From positions 653,511 to 717,510 of the forward strand of contig CP129490.1 of NCBI GenBank assembly GCA_030584085.1: a DNA stretch of 64,000 nucleotides, written 5' to 3'. This DNA comes from Melioribacteraceae bacterium (GTDB lineage Bacteria > Bacteroidota > Ignavibacteria > Ignavibacteriales > Melioribacteraceae). Under the pieces are notes generated by a model. The model worked only from the letters and a program-made list of their open reading frames with translations, made no database searches and was not told the DNA's origin. Positions 26,691-34,989 of the stretch are shown in pieces. A program made the position numbers and the translations under genes. Numbering within the stretch: position 1 is the stretch's first letter; the number at the start of each line of letters is the position of its first letter.

Positions 26691-27095
26691 TTAATATACT
26701 ATCTCTACTTGAACTGAATCCGGGAATACCAATATTCTGTGTGTAACATAATCACCACCTTGAGTGCATCCGACACCGCTTTCCAACGGTTCAACTCCAA
26801 TCCCTTGAAATAATGCGCGGTCAGATCGAAGATAGACCACGCTATATTCACCGTTTTCATTATTCAACAATTGGTTCGGAATTTGGAAACCCACAAAACT
26901 TTTATTTCCTCCGCCAAGCTCGGAAGTTTTTCTGAAATAGATCTGAGACATTGTAGCAATATGCAATAAATCGTTTGTCACTCCGTTGCGATTCGATTCA
27001 ATAGCATTCGTGTGGAATAGATTCATACCAACAATCAAAGCACTACCAACAATTATCACACCCAATGTAATTAGTAAAAGTTGCTGTTGACCCAT
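26691..27095 (-). CDS. Membrane-anchored hypothetical protein, pilin-like N-terminus
   Basis: A 134-residue protein. It opens MGQQQLLLITLGVIIVGSAL, one hydrophobic helix preceded by a very short polar head, then a soluble domain (YFRKTSELGGGNKSFVGF, GCTQGGDYVTHRIL). The layout recalls type IV pilin-like proteins without a clear prepilin cleavage site. The ATG at 27095 is preferred to the TTG two codons earlier. No family can be named. It ends one base after the convergent YCII gene. Confidence 0.6.
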   Translation of the reverse strand: MGQQQLLLITLGVIIVGSALIVGMNLFHTNAIESNRNGVTNDLLHIATMSQIYFRKTSELGGGNKSFVGFQIPNQLLNNENGEYSVVYLRSDRALFQGIGVEPLESGVGCTQGGDYVTHRILVFPDSVQVEIVY

Positions 27096-27139
27096 TTCCA
27101 ATCAAAAAATATTTGATTTAATTTATACAGAAAATAAAT

Positions 27140-28429
27140 TCAAATCAATGTCTTTAATGAATTGTGATGAGCTTCAATTGTTTTATCTAAATCTTCTTTT
27201 GTGTGTGCAGTTGATACAAACATTGCTTCAAACTGTGCTGGGGCTAAGTAAATTCCTTGTTTTAACATTTGGTTAAAGTATTTTCCATACAGTTCTGTAT
27301 CAGATTTTACAGCGGATTTAAAATCAGTTACTTCTGCTTCGGTGAAAAACATACACATCATTGATCCAATGCGTGTCATTGTATAATCTTTACCAATCTG
27401 TCTAAGATTTTCCTTTAAGCCTTTTTCTAAATAAGCAGATTGCTCTTCAAGGATTGTGTAAGTGTAGGGATTATCTTTAATTTTTTTCAATGCAGCATAT
27501 CCTGCAGCCATTGCTAAAGGATTTCCGCTTAAAGTACCGGCTTGATAAACAGGTCCGACCGGTGCAATCTTTTCCATTATTTCTTTCTTTCCGCCGAATG
27601 CTCCAACCGGCAATCCGCCACCGATAATTTTACCGAATGTTGTCAAGTCAGGTTTAACACCCAGGACTTCTTGAGCACCTCCGGGTGCAACTCTAAAACC
27701 AGTCATTACTTCGTCGAAAATTAAAATGACGTTTTCTCTGTCACAAATTTCTCTAAGCTCTGTTAGAAATTCTTCTGTTGCAGGGATTACTCCCATATTA
27801 CCGGCAATGGGTTCAATAATTATTGCGGCTATTTCATTTTTATTAGCAGCGATTAATTTTTTAACTGATTCAATATTATTGAAGTCGGCTGTCAAAGTAT
27901 CTCTAGCATTTCCTTGAGTTACTCCGGGACTTGTCGGAATTCCGAGAGTGAGGGCACCTGAACCAGCTTTAATTAAAAAGTGATCAGCATGACCATGATA
28001 ACAGCCCTCGAATTTTATGAATTTGTCTTTACCAGTATAACCGCGTGCAGCTCTAACAGCACTCATTGTTGCTTCAGTACCGCTATTTACCATTCTAACC
28101 ATTTCTACCGAAGGAACAAGTTCAGTTATTAACTGAGCCATTTTAATTTCAATCTCTGCAGGTGCGCCGAAACTAACGCCATTTTCAATTTGTTCGAGTA
28201 GTGCTTCTTTTATGAAATCAGGATTATGCCCGAATAAATGAGGTCCCCAACTTCCAATGTAATCGATGTATTCGTTTCCGTCGGTGTCAACCATTTTTGA
28301 GCCGTATCCTTTTGAAATAAATAACGGATCTCCCCCAACTGATTTAAAGGCTCTAACAGGCGAGTTAACTCCACCCGGAATAAATTTCTGTGCTTCTTCA
28401 AACAACTTTTTACTTTTTTCAATATTCAT
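27140..28429 (-). CDS. hemL: Glutamate-1-semialdehyde 2,1-aminomutase
   Basis: A 429-residue class III aminotransferase-fold enzyme making 5-aminolevulinate from glutamate-1-semialdehyde. Signature pieces: IPGGVNSPVRAFKSVGG, NSGTEATMSAVRAARG, EGCYHGHADHFL, IFDEVMTGFRVAPGG and the PLP lysine K267 in TFGKIIGGGLPVGAFGG. Length is standard. AGAGGAG precedes the ATG. It is the last gene of the haem locus, separated from hemB by a repeat-rich gap. Confidence 0.95.
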   Translation of the reverse strand: MNIEKSKKLFEEAQKFIPGGVNSPVRAFKSVGGDPLFISKGYGSKMVDTDGNEYIDYIGSWGPHLFGHNPDFIKEALLEQIENGVSFGAPAEIEIKMAQLITELVPSVEMVRMVNSGTEATMSAVRAARGYTGKDKFIKFEGCYHGHADHFLIKAGSGALTLGIPTSPGVTQGNARDTLTADFNNIESVKKLIAANKNEIAAIIIEPIAGNMGVIPATEEFLTELREICDRENVILIFDEVMTGFRVAPGGAQEVLGVKPDLTTFGKIIGGGLPVGAFGGKKEIMEKIAPVGPVYQAGTLSGNPLAMAAGYAALKKIKDNPYTYTILEEQSAYLEKGLKENLRQIGKDYTMTRIGSMMCMFFTEAEVTDFKSAVKSDTELYGKYFNQMLKQGIYLAPAQFEAMFVSTAHTKEDLDKTIEAHHNSLKTLI

Positions 28430-28438
28430 ATTATCTCC

Positions 28439-28509
28439 TCTTAATCTGTATCTTAATCATACTCTTAATCTTACTCTTTTTTTCTTCTCTTAATCTATTT
28501 GGATTAAGA
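28439..28509. repeat. Degenerate CTTAATC repeats with hairpin
   Basis: The heptamer CTTAATC occurs about four times on the plus strand at irregular short spacing and ends in a hairpin, TCTTAATC (28488-28495) against GATTAAGA (28502-28509). It fills most of the hemB-hemL gap. Function unknown. Confidence 0.55.
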
Positions 28510-28523
28510 GTAAGAACAAAAAT

Positions 28524-29498
28524 TTATTTTATCAACTTTGCCGCATCTTTAGCAAAGTAGGTAAGAATCATATCGGCACCTGCTCTTTTAATAGCAATTA
28601 ATGATTCCATCATGACTCGTTCTTCGTCAATCCAATCGAGTTTTCCAGCGGCTTTTATCATAGAATATTCACCGCTTACTTGGTAAGCTGCAGTAGGCAT
28701 AGCAAGTTCATGTTTAACTCTAAAAATTATATCGAGATAAGCACCGGCAGGTTTTACCATAATTATATCTGCACCTTCATCAATATCGCTTTCAGCTTCA
28801 CGGATTGCTTCGTCGCTATTTGCGATATCCATTTGGTGAGAACGTCTATCTCCAAACGCCGGCGTTGATTCTGCCGCATCTCTAAACGGTCCGTAATAAC
28901 CCGATGCATATTTAACAGCGTAACTCATAATCGGAATCTGAGTGAATCCTTTGTAGTCCAAAGCCTTACGAATAGCTGCAACTCTTCCGTCCATCATATC
29001 CGAAGGAGCAATCATATCTGCTCCGGCTTCGCAATGTGATACTGCTTCTTTTGCTAGAAGTGAAACTGTTTCATCGTTTAAAATATTTTCTCCGTCAAGC
29101 AGACCACAGTGACCGTGCGATGTGTATTCGCATAAGCAAACATCGGTTATTACTAGTAAATCATTTACTTCAGATTTAATAGCTCTTATTGCTTTTTGAA
29201 TGATTCCATTCGGATCATAAGCTTCGGATCCTTTTTCGTCTTTATGTTCCGGAATTCCAAAAAGTATTACAGCGGGAATTCCTAAATCACGAACTTCTTT
29301 GCATTCTTTAACTAAGTTATCTATTGAAAGTTGATAAACACCGGGCATGGATTTTATTTCATTCTTGATGTTTTCACCCGGACGAACAAACAACGGGTAA
29401 ATTAAATCGTTTACACTTAGTTCGGTTTCTCTAATTAAACCACGTACTCGTGGATTGTAGCGTAATCTTCGTAATCTTTGGGTTGGATACATTGCCAT
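28524..29498 (-). CDS. hemB: Porphobilinogen synthase (ALA dehydratase)
   Basis: A 324-residue enzyme condensing two 5-aminolevulinate molecules. The Schiff-base lysines are K196 ([18 protein letters not shown]) and K249 ([13 protein letters not shown]). A cysteine-rich zinc site is present (C121, C123, C131 in [14 protein letters not shown]), so this is the zinc-dependent form. GGAGG precedes the ATG. It follows hemY in the locus. Confidence 0.95.
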   Translation of the reverse strand: MAMYPTQRLRRLRYNPRVRGLIRETELSVNDLIYPLFVRPGENIKNEIKSMPGVYQLSIDNLVKECKEVRDLGIPAVILFGIPEHKDEKGSEAYDPNGIIQKAIRAIKSEVNDLLVITDVCLCEYTSHGHCGLLDGENILNDETVSLLAKEAVSHCEAGADMIAPSDMMDGRVAAIRKALDYKGFTQIPIMSYAVKYASGYYGPFRDAAESTPAFGDRRSHQMDIANSDEAIREAESDIDEGADIIMVKPAGAYLDIIFRVKHELAMPTAAYQVSGEYSMIKAAGKLDWIDEERVMMESLIAIKRAGADMILTYFAKDAAKLIK

Positions 29499-29529
29499 TA
29501 TTTTCCTCCATTACTTTGAATCATAAGAT

Positions 29530-29555
29530 ACCGCAACGGCGCTAAGACGCAAAGG
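29530..29555. repeat. Solo copy of the GxxExxY-cassette terminal repeat
   Basis: This 26-base stretch, beginning ACCGCAACGG and ending GACGCAAAGG, matches the terminal repeats at 33481 and 33896 at most positions. It overlaps the 3' end of the protoporphyrinogen oxidase gene and supplies its last codons and stop (RTFAS, then TAG). Confidence 0.7.
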
Positions 29556-30918
29556 TTCTGATTTTATTAAAAACTATTTCAGAATTTTTTACGCAATCAC
29601 CGACGGAAATACCACCGCGATAATTGCCGCTTAAAAATATTCCGGGATTTTCTTTTTCAAATTTATCAAAATAATTTTCGTGTTCTATATAACCTAAGTT
29701 GTATTGCGGAATTGCTTTTTGCCATTCCCTGTAAACTATCAACTCGGGTTTACCGTCAATGTTCATTATTTCGCTGAATTCTTTAATCGCTTTATTAACT
29801 ATTGTATCTGTTGATTCATCAAAAAGATTCGGCCTTCTTGCGCCACCGACAAATAAGGTGAAAGACGCATAACCATTAGGTGCTCTGTTCTTAAAAATTG
29901 TTGAACTCCAGATAGCTCCTAAAAAATTCTTTCCCATTTTTGAGGGGATTAAAAATCCAAATCCGTCCAACTCTCTTTTAATCTGTTCTTTTTTGTAACC
30001 TATGTATAGAACTAATACTGGCGGATAAAAAATATCAGTAGCGTGTTCAGTAAATTCATTATCAAATATTAAAAAATAATTAGCAGCTTTGTGAACTGGT
30101 ATAGTTGATAATAGAATATCTCCGGATAATGATTTTCTTTCACCATCAACAGAGTAAGTTATTTCATAACCGTTAGCCGATTTGCTGATGATCTCAACTT
30201 TTGTATCATATTCAATTTTATTTTCAAACTTTTTTGCTATTGCTTCGGGGAAAGACTGCATACCATTAATGAATGAAAACATCTTAGCGCTTTGTTTTGA
30301 TTCTTCATTACGCTGTTTTCTTTCTTTAGCACCTTTGATCATTCCTTTAACTAAACCACCATAAACTTCTTCTAATCTATATAGTTTTGGGAATGCAGAT
30401 TTAACAGAAAGTTTGTTCGGATCACCGGCAAACACACCAGATACAAACGGATCGATTGCATAGTCCAAAAATTCTTTACCCAATCTTCGCTCAACAAATT
30501 CAGCTATACTTTGGTAGTAACCGTCTTTAGATTTTCCGATGAACGGTTCGCCCATTACTCTTAATTTTGCTTTTGTTGAAAACAATTTTGTTTTGATAAA
30601 TGCGCGCGGTGATGTTGGAAGTGCATGAAGTTTTCCATCTCTTAAAATATATCTTTTGTTTGCTTCATCATTGGCATAAATCATTTGTTCTTTTAGACCG
30701 ACTTCTTCTGCAAGCTTGCTTATAAGCGGTGTGGTTTCAAGTCCGCTATTAGGACCGAAGTCAATGGTGAAACCATTTTTGGTAATTGTTTCCATTGCGC
30801 CGCCGGGTTCACTTTTTGACTCGAGAATGTTAACATCGAAACCATCTTTCTTCAACCAATATGAAGTAGCCAATCCGGATATACCAGCGCCCAGAACTAT
30901 AACTTTCTTATTTATCAT
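29542..30918 (-). CDS. hemY: Protoporphyrinogen oxidase, FAD-dependent (HemY/HemG type)
   Basis: A 458-residue flavoprotein oxidising protoporphyrinogen IX to protoporphyrin IX. The FAD dinucleotide fold is VIVLGAGISGLATSYWLKK at the start with the following ESKSEPGGAMET. FVSGVFAGDPNKLSVKSAFP is the family's central motif and GIFLSGNYRGGISVGDCV is the C-terminal FAD contact. It overlaps hemH by 11 bases. The last five codons come from a dispersed repeat. Confidence 0.92.
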   Translation of the reverse strand: MINKKVIVLGAGISGLATSYWLKKDGFDVNILESKSEPGGAMETITKNGFTIDFGPNSGLETTPLISKLAEEVGLKEQMIYANDEANKRYILRDGKLHALPTSPRAFIKTKLFSTKAKLRVMGEPFIGKSKDGYYQSIAEFVERRLGKEFLDYAIDPFVSGVFAGDPNKLSVKSAFPKLYRLEEVYGGLVKGMIKGAKERKQRNEESKQSAKMFSFINGMQSFPEAIAKKFENKIEYDTKVEIISKSANGYEITYSVDGERKSLSGDILLSTIPVHKAANYFLIFDNEFTEHATDIFYPPVLVLYIGYKKEQIKRELDGFGFLIPSKMGKNFLGAIWSSTIFKNRAPNGYASFTLFVGGARRPNLFDESTDTIVNKAIKEFSEIMNIDGKPELIVYREWQKAIPQYNLGYIEHENYFDKFEKENPGIFLSGNYRGGISVGDCVKNSEIVFNKIRTFAS

Positions 30919-31876
30919 TATTTTCTTTTAGTGCGTTAATAGTGATCTCTTTCAATGCAGAAATGAAGGTTGGTGAATCATTTAGTCCTTTCATCACAAT
31001 ATAATTTTCGATACCGCTCTTGTCGGCATCTTCTCTATATTCAATGTCGAGTTCAAATAATGTTTCAACGTGATCAGACACAAAACTTATCGGAACAATG
31101 AGTAAATGTTTTTTGCCTTTTTCCGCAAGTTCTTCGATCATTTTATCTGTTGCTGGTTCCAGCCATTTGACCGGTCCGACTTTACTTTGAAAACATAGAT
31201 GATGCTCATGAGAATTGTTTCTTGCTTTCATCACAAGTTCAACGGTATCACAAATATGTCCGCTATAAGGATCGCCGCTTTTAACCATGCTCATAGGTGT
31301 ACCATGAGCACTGAAAACTATTTGAACATCTGCTTGCACTTCTTTTGGGAAACGTGTGAGTGTTTCATCAATTTTTTCGTTAAAAGCTTTTATGTACTTT
31401 TCATTTTTATAAAAATCATTAATGTAAATAAGTTTCGAAGTATCGCCTTTATATTTTCTTTTCCATTCATTAAATGATGATCCAATTGTTGAGATCGAAT
31501 AATGAGGATACAACGGAAGTAAAATTACTTTGTCATAATTACCTTCTTCAACTTGTTTAGCTGCAACTTCCGTCAGTGGATGCCAATAACGCATTGCCGT
31601 TATCACATCGATTTGGCTGAGATCTTTTCTTAATTCTTCTTCCAACAATTTTCTTTGAATTTCTGTCCATTCATTAATTGGAGATTTACCGCCGATAAGT
31701 TCATACTCTTCAGCAACCTTCGGTGCTCTTCTTTTAGAAATTATTTTTGCCAATGTTTTCTGAAAAGGGAGTTTAAATATATCAGGGTCTTGGAAAAGAT
31801 TATATAGAAACGGTTCAATTGCTTCAATTGAATCGGGACCGCCTAATTGAAAAAGTACAACTGCTGTTTTACTCAT
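30908..31876 (-). CDS. hemH: Ferrochelatase
   Basis: A 322-residue enzyme inserting Fe2+ into protoporphyrin IX. Motifs: VVLFQLGGPDSIEAIEPFL at the start, PLYPHYSISTIGSS, the catalytic H191 in VFSAHGTPMSMVKSGDPY and the acidic ELDIEYRE near residue 268. AAGGAAGTGA precedes the ATG. It lies between hemN and hemY on the same strand. Confidence 0.95.
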   Translation of the reverse strand: MSKTAVVLFQLGGPDSIEAIEPFLYNLFQDPDIFKLPFQKTLAKIISKRRAPKVAEEYELIGGKSPINEWTEIQRKLLEEELRKDLSQIDVITAMRYWHPLTEVAAKQVEEGNYDKVILLPLYPHYSISTIGSSFNEWKRKYKGDTSKLIYINDFYKNEKYIKAFNEKIDETLTRFPKEVQADVQIVFSAHGTPMSMVKSGDPYSGHICDTVELVMKARNNSHEHHLCFQSKVGPVKWLEPATDKMIEELAEKGKKHLLIVPISFVSDHVETLFELDIEYREDADKSGIENYIVMKGLNDSPTFISALKEITINALKENNDK

Positions 31877-31968
31877 TCACTTCCTTTCTTATAAAAATTG
31901 AAATATAACTCACAAATTCGTTGTAGCTAATTGTCGTCTACTTAAGAGACTATTGTACAACTGATAAG

Positions 31969-32079
31969 TCGTCATTCCGATCGAGCTGTTTTTTGGCGAG
32001 AGAGGAATCTCAACTAAAAATTGCTGAAAATCTCAATTTTTTCTGGGTTAGATTCTTCATTCCGCCAAACGAACGACGA
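31969..32079. repeat. Inverted-arm intergenic repeat (GTCATTCCG...GAATCT type)
   Basis: The left arm runs GTCATTCCGATCGAG ... GAGGAATCTCAAC and the right arm reads, on the other strand, as GGCGGAATGAAGAATCTAAC. The arms are imperfect inverted copies around an A/T-rich centre. Such sequences are typical of dispersed intergenic repeats in this group. It fills most of the hemN-hemH gap. Confidence 0.5.
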
Positions 32080-32081
32080 TA

Positions 32082-33458
32082 TTACACTGTCCTTGAATAA
32101 CGCGCCGTATCTTCTTTTCGTTCCAAGTAACCATCAAAATTCATTGCGATATTTCTAATAAGTAATCTTCCCATTTGTGTTACTTCAAATTTTCGATCAC
32201 CCATAATTATAAGTCCATCATCAATATTTTCTTGTAGATTTTTTATTCCCAAGTTAAAATATTCTTCAAAATTTATATCGAATTTCTTTTCAACATCTTC
32301 ATAGTTCAATTCAAAATCGCACATGACTTTTGTTATGACATATCTTCTAAGTAAATCATCTTCGTTTAATTTGTATCCTCGTTCGACAGGAAGTAAATCT
32401 TTATCGATCATCTCAAAGTATTCTTTTTCTTTCTTTACGTTTTGTGCGTAAGTATCGGCAAGCTGCCCTATGCTTGTGATTCCCATTCCGATCAAATCAG
32501 TGCCTGCGTGAGTACTGTAACCTTGAAAGTTTCTGTAAAGTTTTTTTTCGTGTAACGCTTTGGTTAAATCATCATCCGGTTTTGCAAAGTGATCCATACC
32601 GATAAATTCGTATCCGGCATCAGTTAATTTGGCAACCGACATTTTTAATATTTCTAATTTTTCTTCCGGTTTCGGTAAATCTTCTTCTTTAATTAATGCC
32701 ATGTGTTTTTTCATCCATGGAACGTGTGCATAATTAAAGAGTGCAATTCTATCGGGAGAAATATCGATCATTTTGTCGACTGTCTTTTCAAACTCCTCAA
32801 CTGTTTGGAAGGGGAGGCCGTAAATTAAATCCAAGTTGATGCTTTCGAATTCAAGTTCGCGAATCCAATTGACTACTCTTCGCGTCATCTCTTCTGGTTG
32901 AATTCTGTTAACTGCTTTTTGAACTTTATCATTGAAATCCTGTACGCCCATACTTATTCGGTTTATTCCGCCTTCGCGTAAAGCAACTAAGTGCTCTTTT
33001 GTTAATTCACGGGGATCAATTTCGCATCCTTCTTCGGAGTTTTCTTTGAAGTTGAAACTCGATTTTATGTAACCGAGTAAGTCACTAATTTCATCCGGAT
33101 TTAATTGAGTTGGAGTTCCTCCACCCCAATGAAGTTGGATTGTTTGCCGGTCGGGTGAGAGTAGTTGTCTAACTAAATCAATTTCGTTTTTCAGATACTT
33201 AATGTATTCTGCAATTCTGTCCCGATTGCGGGTGATTATCATATTGCAGCCGCAGAAGTAACAGAGCGTATCGCAAAACGGAATGTGGAAGTACAGCGAA
33301 AGATCACGCGGGTTATCAACGTGGTTTGATTTTATCAAAGCGTTCGTTAAATCTTCCGATTTAAAGTTTTCGTGAAAATGCGGAGCCGTTGGATAGCTTG
33401 TATATCTTGGTCCGGGTCTATCGTATTTTTTTACTAAATCTAAATCTATTTCGAACAT
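32082..33458 (-). CDS. hemN: Oxygen-independent coproporphyrinogen III oxidase (radical SAM)
   Basis: A 458-residue radical SAM enzyme decarboxylating coproporphyrinogen III without oxygen. The cluster motif lies in YFHIPFCDTLCYFCGCN (C62, C66, C69 and the additional C71 typical of true HemN). WGGGTPTQL, CEIDPRELT, GVQDFNDKVQKAVNR and NLDLIYGLPFQT follow. ATG 33458 is preferred to the TTG one codon earlier; GGGAG lies seven bases before it. The mobile-looking GxxExxY cassette ends 22 bases upstream. Confidence 0.95.
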   Translation of the reverse strand: MFEIDLDLVKKYDRPGPRYTSYPTAPHFHENFKSEDLTNALIKSNHVDNPRDLSLYFHIPFCDTLCYFCGCNMIITRNRDRIAEYIKYLKNEIDLVRQLLSPDRQTIQLHWGGGTPTQLNPDEISDLLGYIKSSFNFKENSEEGCEIDPRELTKEHLVALREGGINRISMGVQDFNDKVQKAVNRIQPEEMTRRVVNWIRELEFESINLDLIYGLPFQTVEEFEKTVDKMIDISPDRIALFNYAHVPWMKKHMALIKEEDLPKPEEKLEILKMSVAKLTDAGYEFIGMDHFAKPDDDLTKALHEKKLYRNFQGYSTHAGTDLIGMGITSIGQLADTYAQNVKKEKEYFEMIDKDLLPVERGYKLNEDDLLRRYVITKVMCDFELNYEDVEKKFDINFEEYFNLGIKNLQENIDDGLIIMGDRKFEVTQMGRLLIRNIAMNFDGYLERKEDTARYSRTV

Positions 33459-33480
33459 CAAATTACTCCCTTCATTTATT

Positions 33481-33506
33481 AACCGCGAAGTCGCAAAGAC
33501 GCAAAG
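33481..33506. repeat. Left terminal repeat of GxxExxY cassette
   Basis: Starts AACCGCGAAG and ends GACGCAAAG, immediately before the stop codon of the GxxExxY gene. Confidence 0.7.
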
Positions 33507-33896
33507 TTAAAAATTTAGAACCTTCCGTCTAAATCCGTCAACTAATTTTGGTACATTAAAGTTTATCAAAAAACCAAGTCTTTTATTTGCTAGCTTCATA
33601 TAAGTTAAAATTTGTGCTTCGTGAACCGGTGCTAATTCATCAACTGCTTTTAACTCTATGATAATTTCTTCGTTTACCAAAAGATCGATTCTAAAATCGG
33701 CATCTAATATTTCATTTTTATATTTAACTGGTAATTCTAATTGTCTCTGTACAAATAAATTTCTATTCCTCAATTCCTTGAATAAACATATTTCATAGAC
33801 ACTTTCTAATAATCCGGGACCCAATTCCCTATGTACTTCAATTGCGCTATCTAAAATTATTTTGCTAAGTTTATTTAATTCCTCTCTGCTTATCAC
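33507..33896 (-). CDS. GxxExxY protein (PDDEXK_3-like)
   Basis: A 129-residue protein with the defining motif G28-LL-E31-SV-Y34 in ELGPGLLESVYE. A PDDEXK-nuclease-like core follows: DADFRIDLLVNEEIIIELKAV (D-x-ELK pattern), then HEAQILTYMKLANKRLGFLINF. The family is widespread in Bacteroidota and others; a nuclease role is predicted, not shown. The start is GTG at 33896. It interrupts the haem gene run between hemE and hemN and is bounded on both sides by inverted repeats, which suggests insertion. Confidence 0.85.
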   Translation of the reverse strand: MISREELNKLSKIILDSAIEVHRELGPGLLESVYEICLFKELRNRNLFVQRQLELPVKYKNEILDADFRIDLLVNEEIIIELKAVDELAPVHEAQILTYMKLANKRLGFLINFNVPKLVDGFRRKVLNF

Positions 33897-33922
33897 CTTT
33901 GCGCCTTCGCGTCTTTGCGGTT
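33896..33922. repeat. Right terminal repeat of GxxExxY cassette
   Basis: On the minus strand starts AACCGCAAAG and ends GGCGCAAAGG at the start codon of the GxxExxY gene; inverted relative to the left copy. Confidence 0.7.
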
Positions 33923-33927
33923 GTTTT

Positions 33928-34974
33928 TCAATGATACTTTTTACTTTCTTCTTTTACAAAGTCTACAAGAAGTTTCGCGTTTGCAGGCGGAACATCTGGT
34001 AGAATTCCGTGACCTAGATTAAAAATGTGTCCGCTTCCTTTGCCGAAACTTTCTAAAATTCTTGACGCTTCTTTCTTTATACCATCCGCTGTTGAATAAA
34101 GTTTGGTCGGGTCCATATTACCTTGCAGAGCAACTTTATCTCCGACTTTTTTTCTAACTTCACCTAAATTCATTGTCCAATCAAGTCCAATAACATCTGC
34201 GCCTGTTCCTACAATAGCTTCAATATTATAATGAACTCCCTTCGCAAAAACAATTACCGGCTCTTCATTTTTATTTAATTTACTTATTATTTGTTGGATA
34301 TACTGAAGTGAAAACTCATTAAAATCATCGGGAGTAAGTATTCCGCCCCAAGTATCGAATATCTGAACAGCATCGGCACCTGCTTCAATTTTTGCATTCA
34401 AATAATCTGCAACGGCATCAGAAATTTTGCTGAGAAGTTTATGAGCAAGTTCGGGATTGTTATAAATTAATTTTTTTACTTCGGCAAAATTTTTAGATCC
34501 TCTACCTTCAACCATGTAAGTTAATAACGTCCAAGGTGCACCGCTAAAACCGATTAAAGGAACTCTTCCGTTTAACTCCTTTTTAGTTAATGAAACAGCA
34601 TCCAATACATACTTTAAGTCTTTATCCGGTTCAATAATTTTTAATTCATTAGCGTCACGTTCATTTCTAATCGGTTTTGGAAAAATGGGACCTTTACCTT
34701 CGTGCATTTCGAGATTCATTCCCATTGCTTCGGGAATAACGAGTATATCCGAAAAAATTATTGCCGCATCAACTCCGATTAAATCTATTGGTTGGAGTGT
34801 AACTTCCGCTGCAAGCTCAGGTGTTTTACACATCGTTAAAAAATCGGCTTTTTCGCGCACTGCTCTATATTCTGGTAAATATCTTCCGGCTTGACGCATC
34901 ATCCAAATTGGTGTGCGTTCAACCGGCTGACGTTTGCATGCTCTTAAAAATAAATCGTTCTGTAAGTTCGGCAA
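33928..34974 (-). CDS. hemE: Uroporphyrinogen decarboxylase
   Basis: A 348-residue enzyme converting uroporphyrinogen III to coproporphyrinogen III. Signatures: RTPIWMMRQAGRYLPEYR near the start, IIFSDILVIPEAMGM, GFSGAPWTLLTYMVEG, DAVQIFDTWGG and GHIFNLGHGILPDVPP near the end. The start is TTG at 34974 with GGAGG about four bases upstream; no ATG fits the conserved N-terminus. It lies 15 bases after hemD. Confidence 0.95.
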   Translation of the reverse strand: MPNLQNDLFLRACKRQPVERTPIWMMRQAGRYLPEYRAVREKADFLTMCKTPELAAEVTLQPIDLIGVDAAIIFSDILVIPEAMGMNLEMHEGKGPIFPKPIRNERDANELKIIEPDKDLKYVLDAVSLTKKELNGRVPLIGFSGAPWTLLTYMVEGRGSKNFAEVKKLIYNNPELAHKLLSKISDAVADYLNAKIEAGADAVQIFDTWGGILTPDDFNEFSLQYIQQIISKLNKNEEPVIVFAKGVHYNIEAIVGTGADVIGLDWTMNLGEVRKKVGDKVALQGNMDPTKLYSTADGIKKEASRILESFGKGSGHIFNLGHGILPDVPPANAKLLVDFVKEESKKYH

Positions 34975-34989
34975 AAATCCTCCGTAGAA

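Larger units (their letters stand above)
33481..33922. mobile_element. GxxExxY cassette with terminal inverted repeats
   Basis: A 442-base unit placed between hemE and hemN. It consists of one GxxExxY gene flanked by about 26-base inverted repeats: AACCGCGAAGTCGCAAAGAC... at 33481-33506, and on the other strand AACCGCAAAGACGCGAAGGC... at 33896-33922. The left repeat touches the stop codon and the right one touches the start codon, so the gene fills the unit completely. No transposase is present, so any mobility would need help in trans. Confidence 0.65.

Noticed and set aside
28439-28509. CRISPR array
   Set aside because: The heptamers are too short and irregular, with no spacer-length regularity and no cas gene in the window.
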